From Prorocentrum cordatum (taxonomy: Eukaryota; Sar; Dinophyceae; Prorocentrales; Prorocentraceae), in assembly GCA_963575745.1 (NCBI GenBank), contig CAUYUJ010008158.1:58223-122222 (forward strand): DNA of 64,000 nucleotides, in the 5' to 3' direction. The notes beneath the pieces are model-generated. The model was not told the DNA's origin. It made no database searches and worked only from the letters and a program-made list of their open reading frames with translations. Every line of letters begins with the position of its first letter. The stretch's first letter is position 1. This document shows, piece after piece, positions 19,981 through 30,114 of the stretch. Both the position numbers and the translations under genes were made by a program.

Positions 19981-20432
19981 GCGCGCCGATGTCAGGCTGT
20001 CCACAGGAACAAACAGGCGCAGCAACGACCGATTTGACAACGTATATAGTGTGACAGGCCTCACGACGCCAAGCGGGCCCGTGCTCCCACCGAATAGTGG
20101 CGCCCTGTCAAATACAGCATCCACGCCCACGTAAGGCTGTCCACAGGACAAACACAGGCGCAGCAACGACCGATTAGATGACATAGCGAACGTTACAGGC
20201 GTCACGACGTCACGCTGCCCTGTCCAGAGCAAAGCAGCAGAAGCCATATGTGAATACAACAGACCATAACCGAACATAGCGTCATAGAGTATGATACAGC
20301 AGGGACCGAGTAACGCCGTCCTATAATATGCGACATGTGCGCCGAACCCACGCTGAGCACAGACACCAGTAGCAGCAACGACCGATTAGACGACATATCA
20401 AACGTGGCAGGCTTCAGGACGTCACACCGGCG
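19981..20432 (+). repeat. Three-copy direct repeat (about 145 and 215 bp spacing)
   Basis: Units near 19991, 20131 and 20345 share GCTGTCCACAGGA, CAAACAGGCGCAGCAACGAC, CGATTAGAYGACAT and CAGGCNTCACGACG. Between units the sequence is less conserved. Unknown function. Confidence 0.82.
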
Positions 20433-20514
20433 CGTCCCGAACATAACAACATAATGTAATCATCTACATTTGGACATACTTGTTGCGAGCCTGACATTTC
20501 ACAATATCTAATGC

Positions 20515-20965
20515 CGTTCGGCCCATCCCGCCATTGTGCCTGGGTTGTGGGTCATAGTCGTCTAGGATGTTCGTTGGGATGCCGCGGGGGGCCTCTTGGG
20601 GGCCGTTTGAAGGCCTCGTGGGAACCATTTTGGGGCCTCTTCGGGCGTCTTTGAGATCTCTCGGGGGCCTCTTGGCGCCATTTTGGGGCATTGGGGGGCC
20701 TCTTGGGGGCTCTTGCTCCTGGGGCTTTTTTGGGGGCTTGGAGCCCTTTTTGGGGCCTCTCGGGGGCGAACTGAGGGGCCTCTTGGGCAGATCTTGGGAG
20801 CCTTCTGGACCTTCTTAGACGCTGTGAAAGCACGCGAGGCGAGTATAGTGAAAACGCACGCATTCTGGGGGGGTTATGCTGGGGAGTGCTCTTGGGGCCC
20901 TCTTGGGGCGTCTTGGGGCAACAGTGGGCCATCTTGATGCTGTCTTGGACCGCTCTGGGGAACAT
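20515..20965 (+). repeat. CTCTTGGGGGC 11-bp periodic repeat with left module, copy 2
   Basis: The left module CGGCCCATCCCGCC / TGCCTGGGTTGTGGGTCATA is followed by about 380 bases of units such as CTCTTGGGGGC, CATTTTGGGGC and CTCTCGGGGGC, spaced 10-11 bases apart. Confidence 0.88.
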
Positions 20966-20999
20966 CATGTAGCCATCTGATGCGTTTCTTGGGACACTC

Positions 21000-21270
21000 G
21001 GGAGTTTGGGAGGTAGTATTGTTTTATGTCTTTGTGTTCTTTTTTTTTTCTTTGTTTTCTTTTGTGTGCTGTTTTTTTTGAGGTCTGTGTTTTTTTTTTT
21101 TTGTTTACTCTTTCTATATTTTTTGTTTGATTGATTGTCTATTTTCTTGTTATTTTTGTTTTGGTTTTGAGGTTGGCTGACCCAGTTCCAACAGCTCCTG
21201 GAAACTCCCGTACAGCTCGGGTCGGTGGAGCCCTTTTCTTTTTTTTTTTCGATTTGACTTTTTTTTTTTT
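21000..21270. repeat. T-rich tract
   Basis: Poly-T runs with G and C interruptions on the + strand, up to the start of the next palindromic repeat. Confidence 0.85.
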
Positions 21271-21505
21271 GAGACGGGGGTCAGTGCAAACGGGGGTCAG
21301 CCAGGGCACCAGATCCTGCAGGATCCTGCGGAAGACCCCCTCTGGCTGACCCGGGTTAGCGAGCCGCTCGTGGCCGCGAGGCGGCCGCGCATATTGGCTG
21401 ACCCGGGTTTGCGAAGACCTGCGTTGCAGTTTTTTTCCTGCATTGCAGTTTTTGGTTTCCTGCTGACCCGGGTCTGGATTGACCCGGGTCAGAAGATCCC
21501 CGACC
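21271..21505. mobile_element. GGGTCAGCCAG palindrome-bearing repeat, copy 2 of 2
   Basis: Matches 9583-9797. The GGGTCAGCCAG arm is at 21294-21304, its inverse at 21342-21352, and the central palindrome has one arm base changed (AGATCC). This copy has extra CTGACCCGGGTC words near its right end. Confidence 0.87.
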
Positions 21506-21594
21506 GGGAATTCCCGGGCATTTTTGGTGAATCTCAGAAAACTTGGGGACCAGGCCTTTCAGAATCTGGGAAAGACTGCGTGTTGTGGACGTTT

Positions 21595-21895
21595 GGAGGG
21601 GGGGGGGGTGTTCGAGCCCCGAGCCCCCCCCCCCCGCGGAATTGTAGAGGGTCGGGGGGAGGCTCGAGCCAGGGAGGGAGGGGGGGCCTCAGGAGGGGGG
21701 GGTCGCATCGGGCCCCCCCTTCATTGCAGGGGGGGCGGGGGGGGGGGTCGAACCGCCCCTCTCCCCCCCTCTCTCTCAAGGGGGAGGGGCGTCCAGGCGG
21801 GGGGTGGGGGTCGAACAGGGGGCAGGGCCTCCCCCCCCTGATTGCCCCCCCCCCCCCCTCTGACTTGCGAGGGTTCGAACCGCCAAAACCCCCTG
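21595..21895. repeat. Alternating G-run and C-run tract with GGTTCGAACC words
   Basis: Runs of 6-14 G or C are separated by TTCGAGCC, GTCGAACC and GTTCGAACC. This resembles the arm units of the foldback-like elements at 27930-29496 and 48526-50536, and may be a relic of such an arm. Confidence 0.7.
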
Positions 21896-22475
21896 CAACC
21901 GACGACGGCGAGCGCCGGCGCCGGCGCCGGCGCCGCCGTCGGGCAGCGACGACGAAGGTGATGACGCCGCCGACGACGACGACGACGCAGACGACGACGG
22001 CGACGACGACGGCGACGGCGACGACAACGACGAAGACGACGACGACGACGACGTCGACGACGACGACGACGACGTTGACGACGACGGTGACGACGACGAC
22101 GATGACGATGACGACGCTTACGCCGACAACGGTGACGGTGACGCCGACGACGACGCCGACGACGACGAAGACGATGACGACGACGTTGACGACGACGACG
22201 ACGTCGGCGACGGCGACGAGGACGACGACGCAGACGACGACGAAGTCGACGAAGACGACGACGACGACGTTGACGACGGTGACAACGACGACGATGACGG
22301 TGACGACGCTTACGCCGACAACGTTGACGGTGACGCCGACGACGCTGCCGACGACGACAACGAAGACGAAGACGACGACGACGTCGACGACGACGACGAC
22401 GACCATGACGGCGACGACGATGGCGACGGCGACGACGACGACGCTGCCGACGACGACGCCGTTGACGATGATCGA
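21896..22475. repeat. (ACG)n array with an internal duplication of about 193 bp
   Basis: About 580 bases of GAC/ACG triplets with scattered substitutions. The substitution pattern ATGAC, GCTTACGCCGACAACG, GACGGTGACGCC near 22105-22150 recurs near 22297-22340, which shows segmental duplication within the array. It is open on both strands (poly-Thr or poly-Asp; poly-Val on the other strand), which is expected from a triplet repeat. Confidence 0.93.
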
Positions 22476-22559
22476 TCTTCTGTAGTTCATCAACAAAGAC
22501 GGCTCGAGCCCTAGAAAGATTCTATAAAGCTTGGATCGAGCCCTAGTAAGACCGCTGTG

Positions 22560-23020
22560 AACCCCAGATCTCTTGCTCGCTCGCTCGCTCGACCAAGCGA
22601 GCGAGCGAGCGAGGGGACCGACCCCCTCCTTCCCTCACTCGCCCGCTTGCGTGCTCGAGCGAGCCTGCGCACGAACATGCGTGCACCATGCATTTGATGA
22701 CCCGCTCTGCCCGACCCGCCCGACTCGCTCGCTCGCCCGCTTGCTCGAGCGAACGAGCGAGAGCCAGCGAGCAAGCCACCACCACTTATTCGATGTCCCG
22801 CCCGCTCGAACCGACCGCCACTGGCTTCCGAGAGCGACCGTGCGAGAGGACCCTCTGCTTCCCTTGCTCGCTCGCTCGCTCGGCCGAGCGAGCCTGCGAG
22901 CAAGCGAGCTCCATGTGCATTTCCTGTCCCGCCCGCTTGACCCGACCCGCCCAGCTCCCTCGTTCGCGTTCCTGCTCAAGCCAGCGAGCGAGCGGGCGAG
23001 CGGCAACCATGCATCTAACG
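22560..23020. repeat. Array of four GCTC/GAGC palindromic hairpins
   Basis: Near 22570-22612, 22725-22775, 22858-22908 and 22960-23010, runs of CTCG are followed by runs of CGAG, each able to form a strong hairpin. Between them a CCATGCATTTGATGACCCGC-like segment recurs. Unit length is roughly 100-140 bp. Confidence 0.82.
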
Positions 23021-23395
23021 ACCCGCACACCCGGCCCGACCCGATCAGGAGGGATTCGACCATGGTCGACTCCAGCTATAGTGGGTTTCTTGTAGACGTG
23101 GACCGGGTCCAGTTCTGATGCTATTGAGGTTGGAACCAGCGGTAATTAGTAGGCCTCAATGAGAATTGGATCGAAGCTCGGTAACATTGAACATGAGCTG
23201 GATCTAGCTGCAGTAGGTATCTCTTCGAGTATGATCGAAACCGACGGGGATGCTAGCAAAGCTGGATCATCCAGCGATAGTGAGAGCCTGTTCGAGTTGG
23301 ATCGAGCTTTGGCTCGATTCAATCGATCCATGCGCACGAGGATTCTATCAGAGTAGGATCGAGCCTTTGTCGAATTTTCATTATGGGGAGGGCGG
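23021..23395. other. Unassigned DNA with repeated GGATCGAGC words
   Basis: GGATCGA, CGAGC and CTAGTA-type words recur loosely here and at 22500-22560. No gene recognised. Confidence 0.45.
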
Positions 23396-23426
23396 GGTGG
23401 GGGGGGGGGGGGGGGGGGGGGGGGGA
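23396..23426 (+). repeat. Homopolymer G tract of about 26
   Basis: An uninterrupted G run, followed by AC AGTTCGA and C9. Its length is likely to be uncertain in the assembly. Confidence 0.9.
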
Positions 23427-23649
23427 CAGTTCGACCCCCCCCCGTTTGGAGGGCCCCCCCATTCTCTCTGTTAGCCACGCCGACGTCCGCCCCCCCATCG
23501 CTCGAAGGGCATGCGAAATATTTCTTGGCGTTCAAGTGTTTCTCCAAGGTAAGCGTCCAGGAAACACGTTCCTCTCGAATCCTGCAGCCCCTCTACCGCT
23601 CAGGCCTGCAGGGCTGCATGAGCAGCAGAGCACTCCGCTACCTGCTCAA

Positions 23650-24065
23650 GGCGGAATCTCTTGGGTCCCCTTTGAGGCCGTCTTGGAACCCTCTTGGGCT
23701 GTTTTTGGCGCGCCTTGGGCCGTCTTGGGGCTGAGGTCTTCTTGGGGCTCTCTTGGAGGCTTCTTGGGCTGTTTTGGGGTGGTCTTGGGGGCCTCTAGGG
23801 CCGTCTTGGAGCGTCGGAAAGCTGAAAAGGCGAAAACGCCAACATCTCTTCAACAACTGCAGGGCCATCTATGACTTTTGCCTCTCGGGGCCCGCTTGGG
23901 AGGCCTCTTGGTGCCCCTTGGAGGCCTCCTGGGCCTGAAGCCATCTTCGGCGTCTTGGAACGATCTTTCGGTGACCCGGGGCCCTCTTTTGGACCTTTTT
24001 TGGGGGCATCCTGGGGCCCTCGTGGGCCGTCTTCTTCGGGCCATCCTGGGACCGAGAGAGCCACG
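23650..24065 (+). repeat. CTCTTGGGGGC 11-bp periodic repeat, copy 3
   Basis: Two blocks (23660-23820 and 23890-24060) of TCTTGGGGCC-like units at 10-11-base spacing, without the left module. Confidence 0.85.
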
Positions 24066-24197
24066 CGGGAAGACGCGGGCGGGTCCCCACGGGCACGCCG
24101 GGAGCCCCGGCAAAAGTCTCGGAGATTGGGGTCTGGGGCCTTTAGAAAGACTCCGCGGGACGGAGGGCTGGGGCTCCAGGGATCAAGCTCAGTATCG

Positions 24198-24360
24198 TTG
24201 AACCGATTCCGAGCCCCATCTCCATCCAGGCCCCCACCATCTCGTCCCCCCAGTTGGGGATCTGCCCTTGGAGATCTGACGGGAACTGCCCGTATCCCCA
24301 TGCAGGGGGGTCAACGGGCCAGTGGGGCCCAGGCCACGCGAGGTGGGGATAGGGATCGGT
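24198..24360. mobile_element. CCGATYCC...GGGATCGG TIR element, copy 1 of 2
   Basis: Shares CAGTTGGGGAT, TATCCCCATGCAGGGGGGT and GCCAGTGGGGCCCA with 43885-44057. The ends TTGAACCGATTCC and GGGATCGGTGAA are imperfect inverses. Non-coding. Confidence 0.72.
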
Positions 24361-24363
24361 GAA

Positions 24364-24464
24364 GCGAGGGAGGAGGAGGAAGCGGAGGAGGAGGAGGAGG
24401 AGGAGGAGGAGGAGGAGGAGGAGGAGGAGGAGGAGGAGGAGGAGGAGGAGGAGGAGGGGGCCCG
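24364..24464. repeat. (GGA)n microsatellite
   Basis: About 100 bases of almost pure GGA directly after the TIR element. Confidence 0.96.
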
Positions 24465-24567
24465 AGGACACGCCCGCTCCGTGCCCCGGAGGCACGGCGC
24501 GGCACCCGCGGGCCGGGGTGGCCCGGCAGGAGCGCGGAGGAGGGCACGTGGCATCGGCTACACCCAA

Positions 24568-24726
24568 GAGTGACCTCTCGCCGGAGTGGCCTTTGGGTGC
24601 GGGCCCGTCGGGGCTCCCCTGTTGCCGAACGCGATGCGGTAGTAGCGTCGTGCGCGCTTGCGTTTGGTCCCCCCGTGGCCCCCAAAGAGCCGCGCACCAA
24701 GGGTCACTCTTGCCCAGGGTCACTCT
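24568..24726. mobile_element. GAGTGACCC inverted-repeat element, copy 2 of 2
   Basis: Begins GAGTGACC and ends GGGTCACTC. It matches 9191-9374 in the CGCCGGAGT and GCGATGCG words and in the doubled GGTCACTC at the right end. Confidence 0.75.
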
Positions 24727-24949
24727 CACGTGTAGCCGAGGAAAGGGATGCTCATGCTCAGTTTTTTGGCGGCAATAAAGAACCTGGCAGTATTGGTACG
24801 AGTCTCATACAGCAGTTGCAAGCGATCGGCCCCCCTCCTCTGGCGCTTCATATGAATACTACGACTCAGTTCCCCACGTCCTCTCTGGTGGTTACCCTGT
24901 TTTTGGACACCTCCGCGCAGACTTCCGCACATGCTCCTGTTCTTCTATT

Positions 24950-25222
24950 TTTCTTTCGGCCCACATCCAACGTGAGGTTCCTGTTTCGTGTAGCCCCCTC
25001 GCGCAGGAACCTCCTCTACACACCCTCTTCCTCATCGCCACCATCATCAACATCGTCATCGTCACTACTGCCGTCATCATAAGGATGATGCCCATGATGA
25101 GTATCAACATCATCATCACGATCAGGATCTTTCCCACGCTCTCTCCCACACATGCTCACCGTCGTCATGACCATGATAATGACCAGCACCCTCATCATGT
25201 TCGACGTCGTTTTCATCATAAC

Positions 25223-25289
<67 letters not shown>

Positions 25290-25450
25290 TTCATCTTCAT
25301 CTTCATCTTCATCAGCATCAGCATCAGCATCATCATCACCATCATCATAATACTTCTCATTATCGTTACTAATATTGATAGCATTATTATTCCCCACATC
25401 CAAAGTGGGGTTCTTGTTTTCTCTGCACACCCCGCGCAGGAACACTCACC
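24950..25450 (+). repeat. (CAT)n tract between two CACATCCAA...GCGCAGGAAC modules
   Basis: A module of about 58 bp (CACATCCAA, TGGGGTTCTTGTTTTC, CGCGCAGGAAC) occurs at 24958-25015 and again, better preserved, at 25390-25445. Between them are irregular and then pure CAT repeats (25190-25370). A third module copy is at 50793-50850, also next to CAT repeats. Confidence 0.85.
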
Positions 25451-25495
25451 CCACCCCCTCTCCTCTTCTGCCTTCGCACACTCACTCACTCACTC

Positions 25496-26455
25496 GTCAC
25501 TTTTGGGCTCCCCAGGCCTGAAAATGGAGGAAGTCTCAGGCGGGAGCCTCGTCTGTGAGTGAATTGGGAGGAAGTCTCAGGCGGGAGCTCCCTCCCTATG
25601 GGGCCCGCAGATTATGTTGGTAATCCGAGCGGGTCATCGGAACCCTGTAACTGTCGTCACTTTTGGGCTCCTCAAGCCTGAATATGGAGGAAGTCTCAGG
25701 CGGGAGCCTCGTCTGTGAGTGAATTCTGAGGAAGGCTCAAGCGGGAGCCCCCTCCCTATGGGGCCCGCAGATCATGTTGGTAATCCGAGCGGGTCATCGG
25801 AACCCTGTAACTGTCGTCACTTTTGGGCTCGTCAAGCCTGAATTTGGAGGAAGTCTCTGGCGGGAGCCTCGTCTTTGAGTGAATTGTGAAGAAGTCTCAG
25901 GCGGGAGCCCCCTCCCTATGGGGCCCGCAGATCATGTTGGTAATCCGAGCGGGTCATCGGAACCCTGTAACTGTCGTCACTTTTGGGCTCCTCAAGCCTG
26001 AATATGGAGGAAGTCTCAGGCGGGAGCCTCGTCTGTGAGTGAATTCTGAGGAAGGCTCAGGCGGGAGCCCCCTCCCTATGGGGCCCGCAGATCATGTTGG
26101 TAATCCGAGCGGGTCATCGGAACCCTGTAACTGTCGTCACTTTTGGGCTCGTCAAGCCTGAATTTGGAGGAAGTCTCTGGCGGGAGCCTCGTCTTTGAGT
26201 GAATTGTGAAGAAGTCTCAGGCGGGAGCCCCCTCCCTATGGGGCCCGCAGATCATGTTGGTAATCCGAGCGGGTCATCGGAACCCTGTAACTGTCGTCAC
26301 TTTTGGGCTCCTCAAGCCTGAATATGGAGGAAGTCTCAGGCGGGAGCCTCGTCTGTGAGTGAACTGCGAGGAAGTCTCAGGCGGGAGCCCCCTCCCTATG
26401 GGGCCCGCAGATCATGTTGGTAATCCGAGCAGGTCATCCAAAACCTGTAACTGTC
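25496..26455 (+). repeat. 160-bp satellite, six units, alternating A/B types
   Basis: Six units of 160 bp begin at GTCACTTTTGGG (25496, 25656, 25816, 25976, 26136, 26296). Units 2, 4 and 6 carry CTCCTCAAGCCTGAATATGG; units 3 and 5 carry CTCGTCAAGCCTGAATTTGG. This is a 320-bp higher-order repeat. Each unit contains GGAAGTCTCAGGCGGGAGCC, TATGGGGCCCGCAGATCATG and GGAACCCTGTAACT. Diverged copies are at 30115-30460 and 51095-51585. The array stops 83 bases before a protein-coding exon and so probably lies within an intron. Confidence 0.97.
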
Positions 26456-26538
26456 GTCAATGTTGGGTTCTCGCGCTGCCAGAACGCAGTTCCCAGGCCA
26501 CACTTTGGATGCAACAAGGAAGTTTTTGGGCTCCTCAG

Positions 26539-27021
26539 GTCGCCGAGGTGCTGCGACAGGGCGCCGAAGGCGCCGACGACGACGGCCAGGCCGAGGCGCG
26601 GGCGCGGAGCTTGCTGATGTTCAGGCCCAGCGAAAGGGAGTTCACATGGCAGAGCTCGGGGGCGCACAGCGTGCGCCGCTCGGGGTTCACCCTGACGCAC
26701 GCGTCCTACCTGACCTCCACGCTGTCGCAGGGCCAGACGCTGCGCAAGGGCGTCACCATCGACTGCGCGAGAGACGAGGACGCTGGCCGCACGGGCATGT
26801 CGGACGAGCAGTGGTGGCTGCACCTCTACGTCATGTTCTCCCGCGCCACGTGCATGCGGAACATGCTGATCCTGCGGCCGCCGCCGCGAGAGTTCCTGGA
26901 GTGCGGGCCGCCGGCGTCCCTGCGGAAGGCGCTCCTGGAGTTCGACAAGAGAGCGGTTTTGTCCAGGGCGGAGGCGAAGCAGCTCGCGGCAGAGCTGGGC
27001 TTCGTGCTGCCTTCCGCCTGA
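26539..27021 (+). CDS. Terminal exon of an SF1 helicase-like protein (partial)
   Basis: Likely C-terminal part of a superfamily 1 DNA helicase of the Pif1/RecD kind. The exon follows TTTTTGGGCTCCTCAG (acceptor at 26537-26538) and encodes 160 residues to TGA 27019. Residues 53-67 (LTHASYLTSTLSQGQTL) fit helicase motif V with its S-x-G-Q-T core. Residues 94-114, containing YVMFSRAT, fit motif VI with the Arg finger. Walker A and B motifs would lie in upstream exons, which I cannot find in the window. The upstream intron contains the 160-bp satellite. Codon use is GC-rich at third positions, unlike the surrounding satellite. The family call rests on two motifs; the gene may be a full gene or a captured fragment. 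Confidence 0.62.
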   Translation, partial: VAEVLRQGAEGADDDGQAEARARSLLMFRPSEREFTWQSSGAHSVRRSGFTLTHASYLTSTLSQGQTLRKGVTIDCARDEDAGRTGMSDEQWWLHLYVMFSRATCMRNMLILRPPPREFLECGPPASLRKALLEFDKRAVLSRAEAKQLAAELGFVLPSA

Positions 27022-27039
27022 GCGCGGCTGCGCCTCGCT

Positions 27040-27145
27040 CGAAGCCCGCGGGGTTGTCCCAACGGCTTGGTCTTGCGCGCCAACGGCTCGCGGGGTTGTC
27101 CCGACAGCCTGGCCCGCGGGGTTGTCCCAACGGCTGCGCGACGTG
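27040..27145 (+). repeat. CGCGGGGTTGTCCCAACGGC minisatellite in the helicase 3' flank
   Basis: Three imperfect copies (27048, 27089, 27116) directly after the stop codon, with CCAACGGCT and GCGCG spacers. They would lie in the 3' UTR. Confidence 0.8.
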
Positions 27146-27430
27146 ACCAGTAGAGAACGCGCCTGTGCTGGCCGTGGCGGCGACGGCGCCGAGGAACATC
27201 GACATGCGCGCTCATGCAACAGGAAGGGGAGGAGGTGGCGGGGCGCGGAACAAACAGGGGGGCGAGGATGGGGACAACGTAAGGAGTGGAAGGGGGGCCC
27301 GCGCCAAGGCGAGAGGAAATATACGCAGAAGAGACAGCCAGGACGCCTCACCAACCACGAGGACGACGGTGATGGCTTTTTCCAGATTCGCCCAGAGGAT
27401 TCTTATGTGGGGTTCTTCCGTCGGAGTAAT
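27146..27430. other. No recognisable feature
   Basis: GC-rich, G-run-bearing sequence with no identified exon. Confidence 0.45.
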
Positions 27431-27918
27431 TCGTATTCGTTTTACTTTTATTATAAATAATATCATTATCATTCGTATGATTATTCGTATGACTATTCTT
27501 AGTATTATTATCAGTATTATCAGTATTAGTGTTAGTCTTGTTATCTGTATCACGGTTCGTATAATTAGAATAATAATAATACTTATTTGTATTCTTATTA
27601 TTCGTAGTATTATTATTAGTTTTATTTGTTCCATTATCATCACTAATAATGCTAGTATTGTTGTCATTGCTGTTGTTGTTTTTATTTTATTGTTATCAGC
27701 ATTGCAAATATTATCATCATTATTATTATTGTTATTGTTGTTATTATTATTGGTATTCTGATTATGATTATGATGATTATTATTATTACTATTACTATTA
27801 TTGATATTATCATTTCTACTCTTTTTATTATCATCGTCATCATCATCACCATCACCATCACCATCATCTCCATCACCACCACCATTATAATCATCATCAC
27901 CACCACCATCACCATCAT
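27431..27918. repeat. AT-rich (ATT/ATC)n tract
   Basis: About 490 bases of ATT, ATC, GTA and CAT triplets, grading into CATCACCAT before the foldback-like element. Reading frames across it are repeat artefacts. Confidence 0.92.
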
Positions 27919-27929
27919 GATCGAAAGAG

Positions 27930-29496
27930 CGTGTTCTGCCGCTGCTGGCAGAAAACCGGGGGGGGGGGGTCACTGAGGGTTTCCAACCCGTCCCCCCCCC
28001 TCGAAAACTGGTGGGGGACACTGGGGGTTCCAACCCCTCCCCCCCCCCGGTCCATCATGACAAGGAGGGGAGTCACTACCCGTTCGACCCCCCTCCTCGC
28101 CGCTGGCAAACGACTCCCCCTCGGGGTCAGTGGTTTGGACGTTTCTGGGGATGGTGGGGAATCGGGACAGTGGGACAGTGGTGGGGACAGTGGGGACAGC
28201 GGGAAGAGTGGGACCGTGGTGGGGACAGTGGTGGGGACAGCGGGGACAGTGCGACAGTGGTGGGGGCGCTGGTGGGGACAGTGAGGACAGAGGTGGGAAC
28301 AGTGGGGACAGTTGGGCAGTGGTGGCAACAGTTGGGACAGTGGGTCAGTGGTGGGGATTGTGGTGGTGCGGACAGGGACAGTGGAACAGTGGTGGGGACG
28401 ATGGGTGTGGAGACAGTGGTGAGGGCGATGGTGAGAACGGTGGTGGGATAATGGGACAGTGGGGACAGTGTGACATTGGTGGCAACAGTGGGGACAGTGG
28501 GACAGCACAGTGGGATTGCGGTGGGGACAGTGGGGACAGTGAGACAGTGGTGGGGACAGTGCGCACAGTGGGGACAGTGGTTGGGACAGTTGGGACAGTG
28601 GGGATAGTGGGACCGTGGTGGGGACAGTGGTGGGGACAGTGGGGACAGTGCGCCAACAGTGGGGGCACTGGTGCGAACAGTGGGGACAGTGGTGGCAACA
28701 GTGGGACAGTGGGACAGTGGTGGGGACAGTTGGGACAGTGCGACAGTGGCGGGGACTGGTGGTGGGGACAGTGGTGAGGGCGGTGGTTGGGACAGTGGTG
28801 GGGACAGTGGGACAATGGTGGGGACGGTGGTGGTGGGGACGATGGTGGGAGCGGTGGTGAGGACGGTGGTGGGTCAATGGGATAGTGGTACAGTGGGGAC
28901 AGTGGTGGGAACAGTGAGGACAGTGGGACAGCACAGTGGGACAGCGGTGGGGACAGTGGGGACATTGGGACAATGGTGGGCACTAGGAACAGTGAGACAG
29001 TGGTGGGAACAGTGGAGAGAGTGGGATCGTGGTGGGGACTGGTGGGGACAGTGGGGACAGTTGGCCAGTGGTGGGGGCACTAGTTGGGACAATGGGGACA
29101 GTGGTGGGAACGTAGGGGACAGTGAGACAGTGGTGGGGACAGTGGGGACTGTGGGACGGTGGTGTGGACGGTGGTGGTGGGGACAGTGGTGATGGCGTTG
29201 GTGAGGACGGTGGTGGGCACCCGGGAGTCGTTTGCCGACGGCGAGAGGGGGGGGGGGTTCGCCGGTAGTGAGCCCCCCTTGGTTTGGCAGGGGGGGGAGG
29301 GGGGTTCGAACCGGTAGTAACCCCCCTGTTTTCCGGGAGGTGGGGTGGGGGGGGTGGGGGGGGTGGGTTTTGCTGGGGGAGGTTGGGGTGGGGGGGGATT
29401 CGAGCAGGGGAGGGGAGGATTTTCGGGGGGAGGGGACCCTCGGGTTCTGGAGGAAGAGTGGGGGAATTTACCACAGCAAAGCAGCGGTGGATCACG
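27930..29496. mobile_element. Foldback-like element, copy A
   Basis: 1,567 bp. The left end CGTGTTCTGCCGCTGCTGG and the inverse of the right end (CGTGATCCACCGCTGCTTTG) form terminal inverted repeats. Inside them are arm units of about 50 bp of the type G-run, TTCGAACC(GGTAGTGAC), C-run: three on the left and two, inverted, on the right. The innermost arm words CGCCGCTGGCAAACGACTCCC-like (28100) and GGGAGTCGTTTGCCGACGGCG-like (29222) are also inverse to each other. The core 28150-29215 is a (GGGACAGTG)(GTG) minisatellite. No transposase is encoded. Copy B is at 48526-50536 in the same orientation. Confidence 0.82.
28150..29215 (+). repeat. (GGGACAGTG)n minisatellite core, copy A
   Basis: About 1.07 kb of 9- and 12-base units GGGACAGTG and GGGACAGTGGTG. 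A variant block GGTGAGGGCGGTGGTGAGGA recurs at intervals of a few hundred bases, indicating higher-order structure. The 3-multiple unit keeps long frames open on both strands, which is not evidence of coding. Confidence 0.95.
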
Positions 29497-29656
29497 CTTT
29501 CTCTCTCTCTCTCTCTCTCTCCCCCTCTCTCTCTCTCTCCATGGTTATTATCATCATCAGCATCATCATCACCAACATCGTCATCAGCAGCATCATCAGC
29601 AGCATCAACATCAGCATCAGCATCAGCATCAGCATCAGCATCAGCATCAGCATCAG

Positions 29657-29718
<62 letters not shown>

Positions 29719-29816
29719 CCAGCATCATCACCATCATCATCACCACCAGCACAATCAGCAGCAGCAGTATAGGCATCATCATTTGCATCAACATTATCAG
29801 CAGCATCATCATCATG

Positions 29817-29853
<37 letters not shown>

Positions 29854-30105
29854 CCATCGTCATCATCGTCATCATCAGCAGCATCAGCATCATCAGCATC
29901 ATCAGCATCGCAATCACCATCAATATCATTATTATCATTATCGGCAGTATCAGCAGGAGCACCATCATCATCAAGAACACCATCACCATCACCATCATCA
30001 TCACGGGGGGATCATCATCGCCATCATACTCATCAGCATCCTCAGCACGATTACCATCACCGTCAGCATCGTGATCATCATCACCATCACGATCCTGATC
30101 CTCAT
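29497..30105. repeat. (CT)n then (CAT/CAG)n microsatellites
   Basis: A 45-base CT run is followed by about 540 bases of CAT and CAG triplets. Periodic GCATCA runs lie at 29600-29665. Confidence 0.95.
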
Positions 30106-30114
30106 TCCTGAGCG

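Noticed and set aside
21370-22485. 371-codon plus-strand frame ending in poly-Thr, and its minus-strand poly-Val partner
   Set aside because: Produced by the (ACG)n array joined to G/C-run DNA. Triplet repeats are open in most frames.
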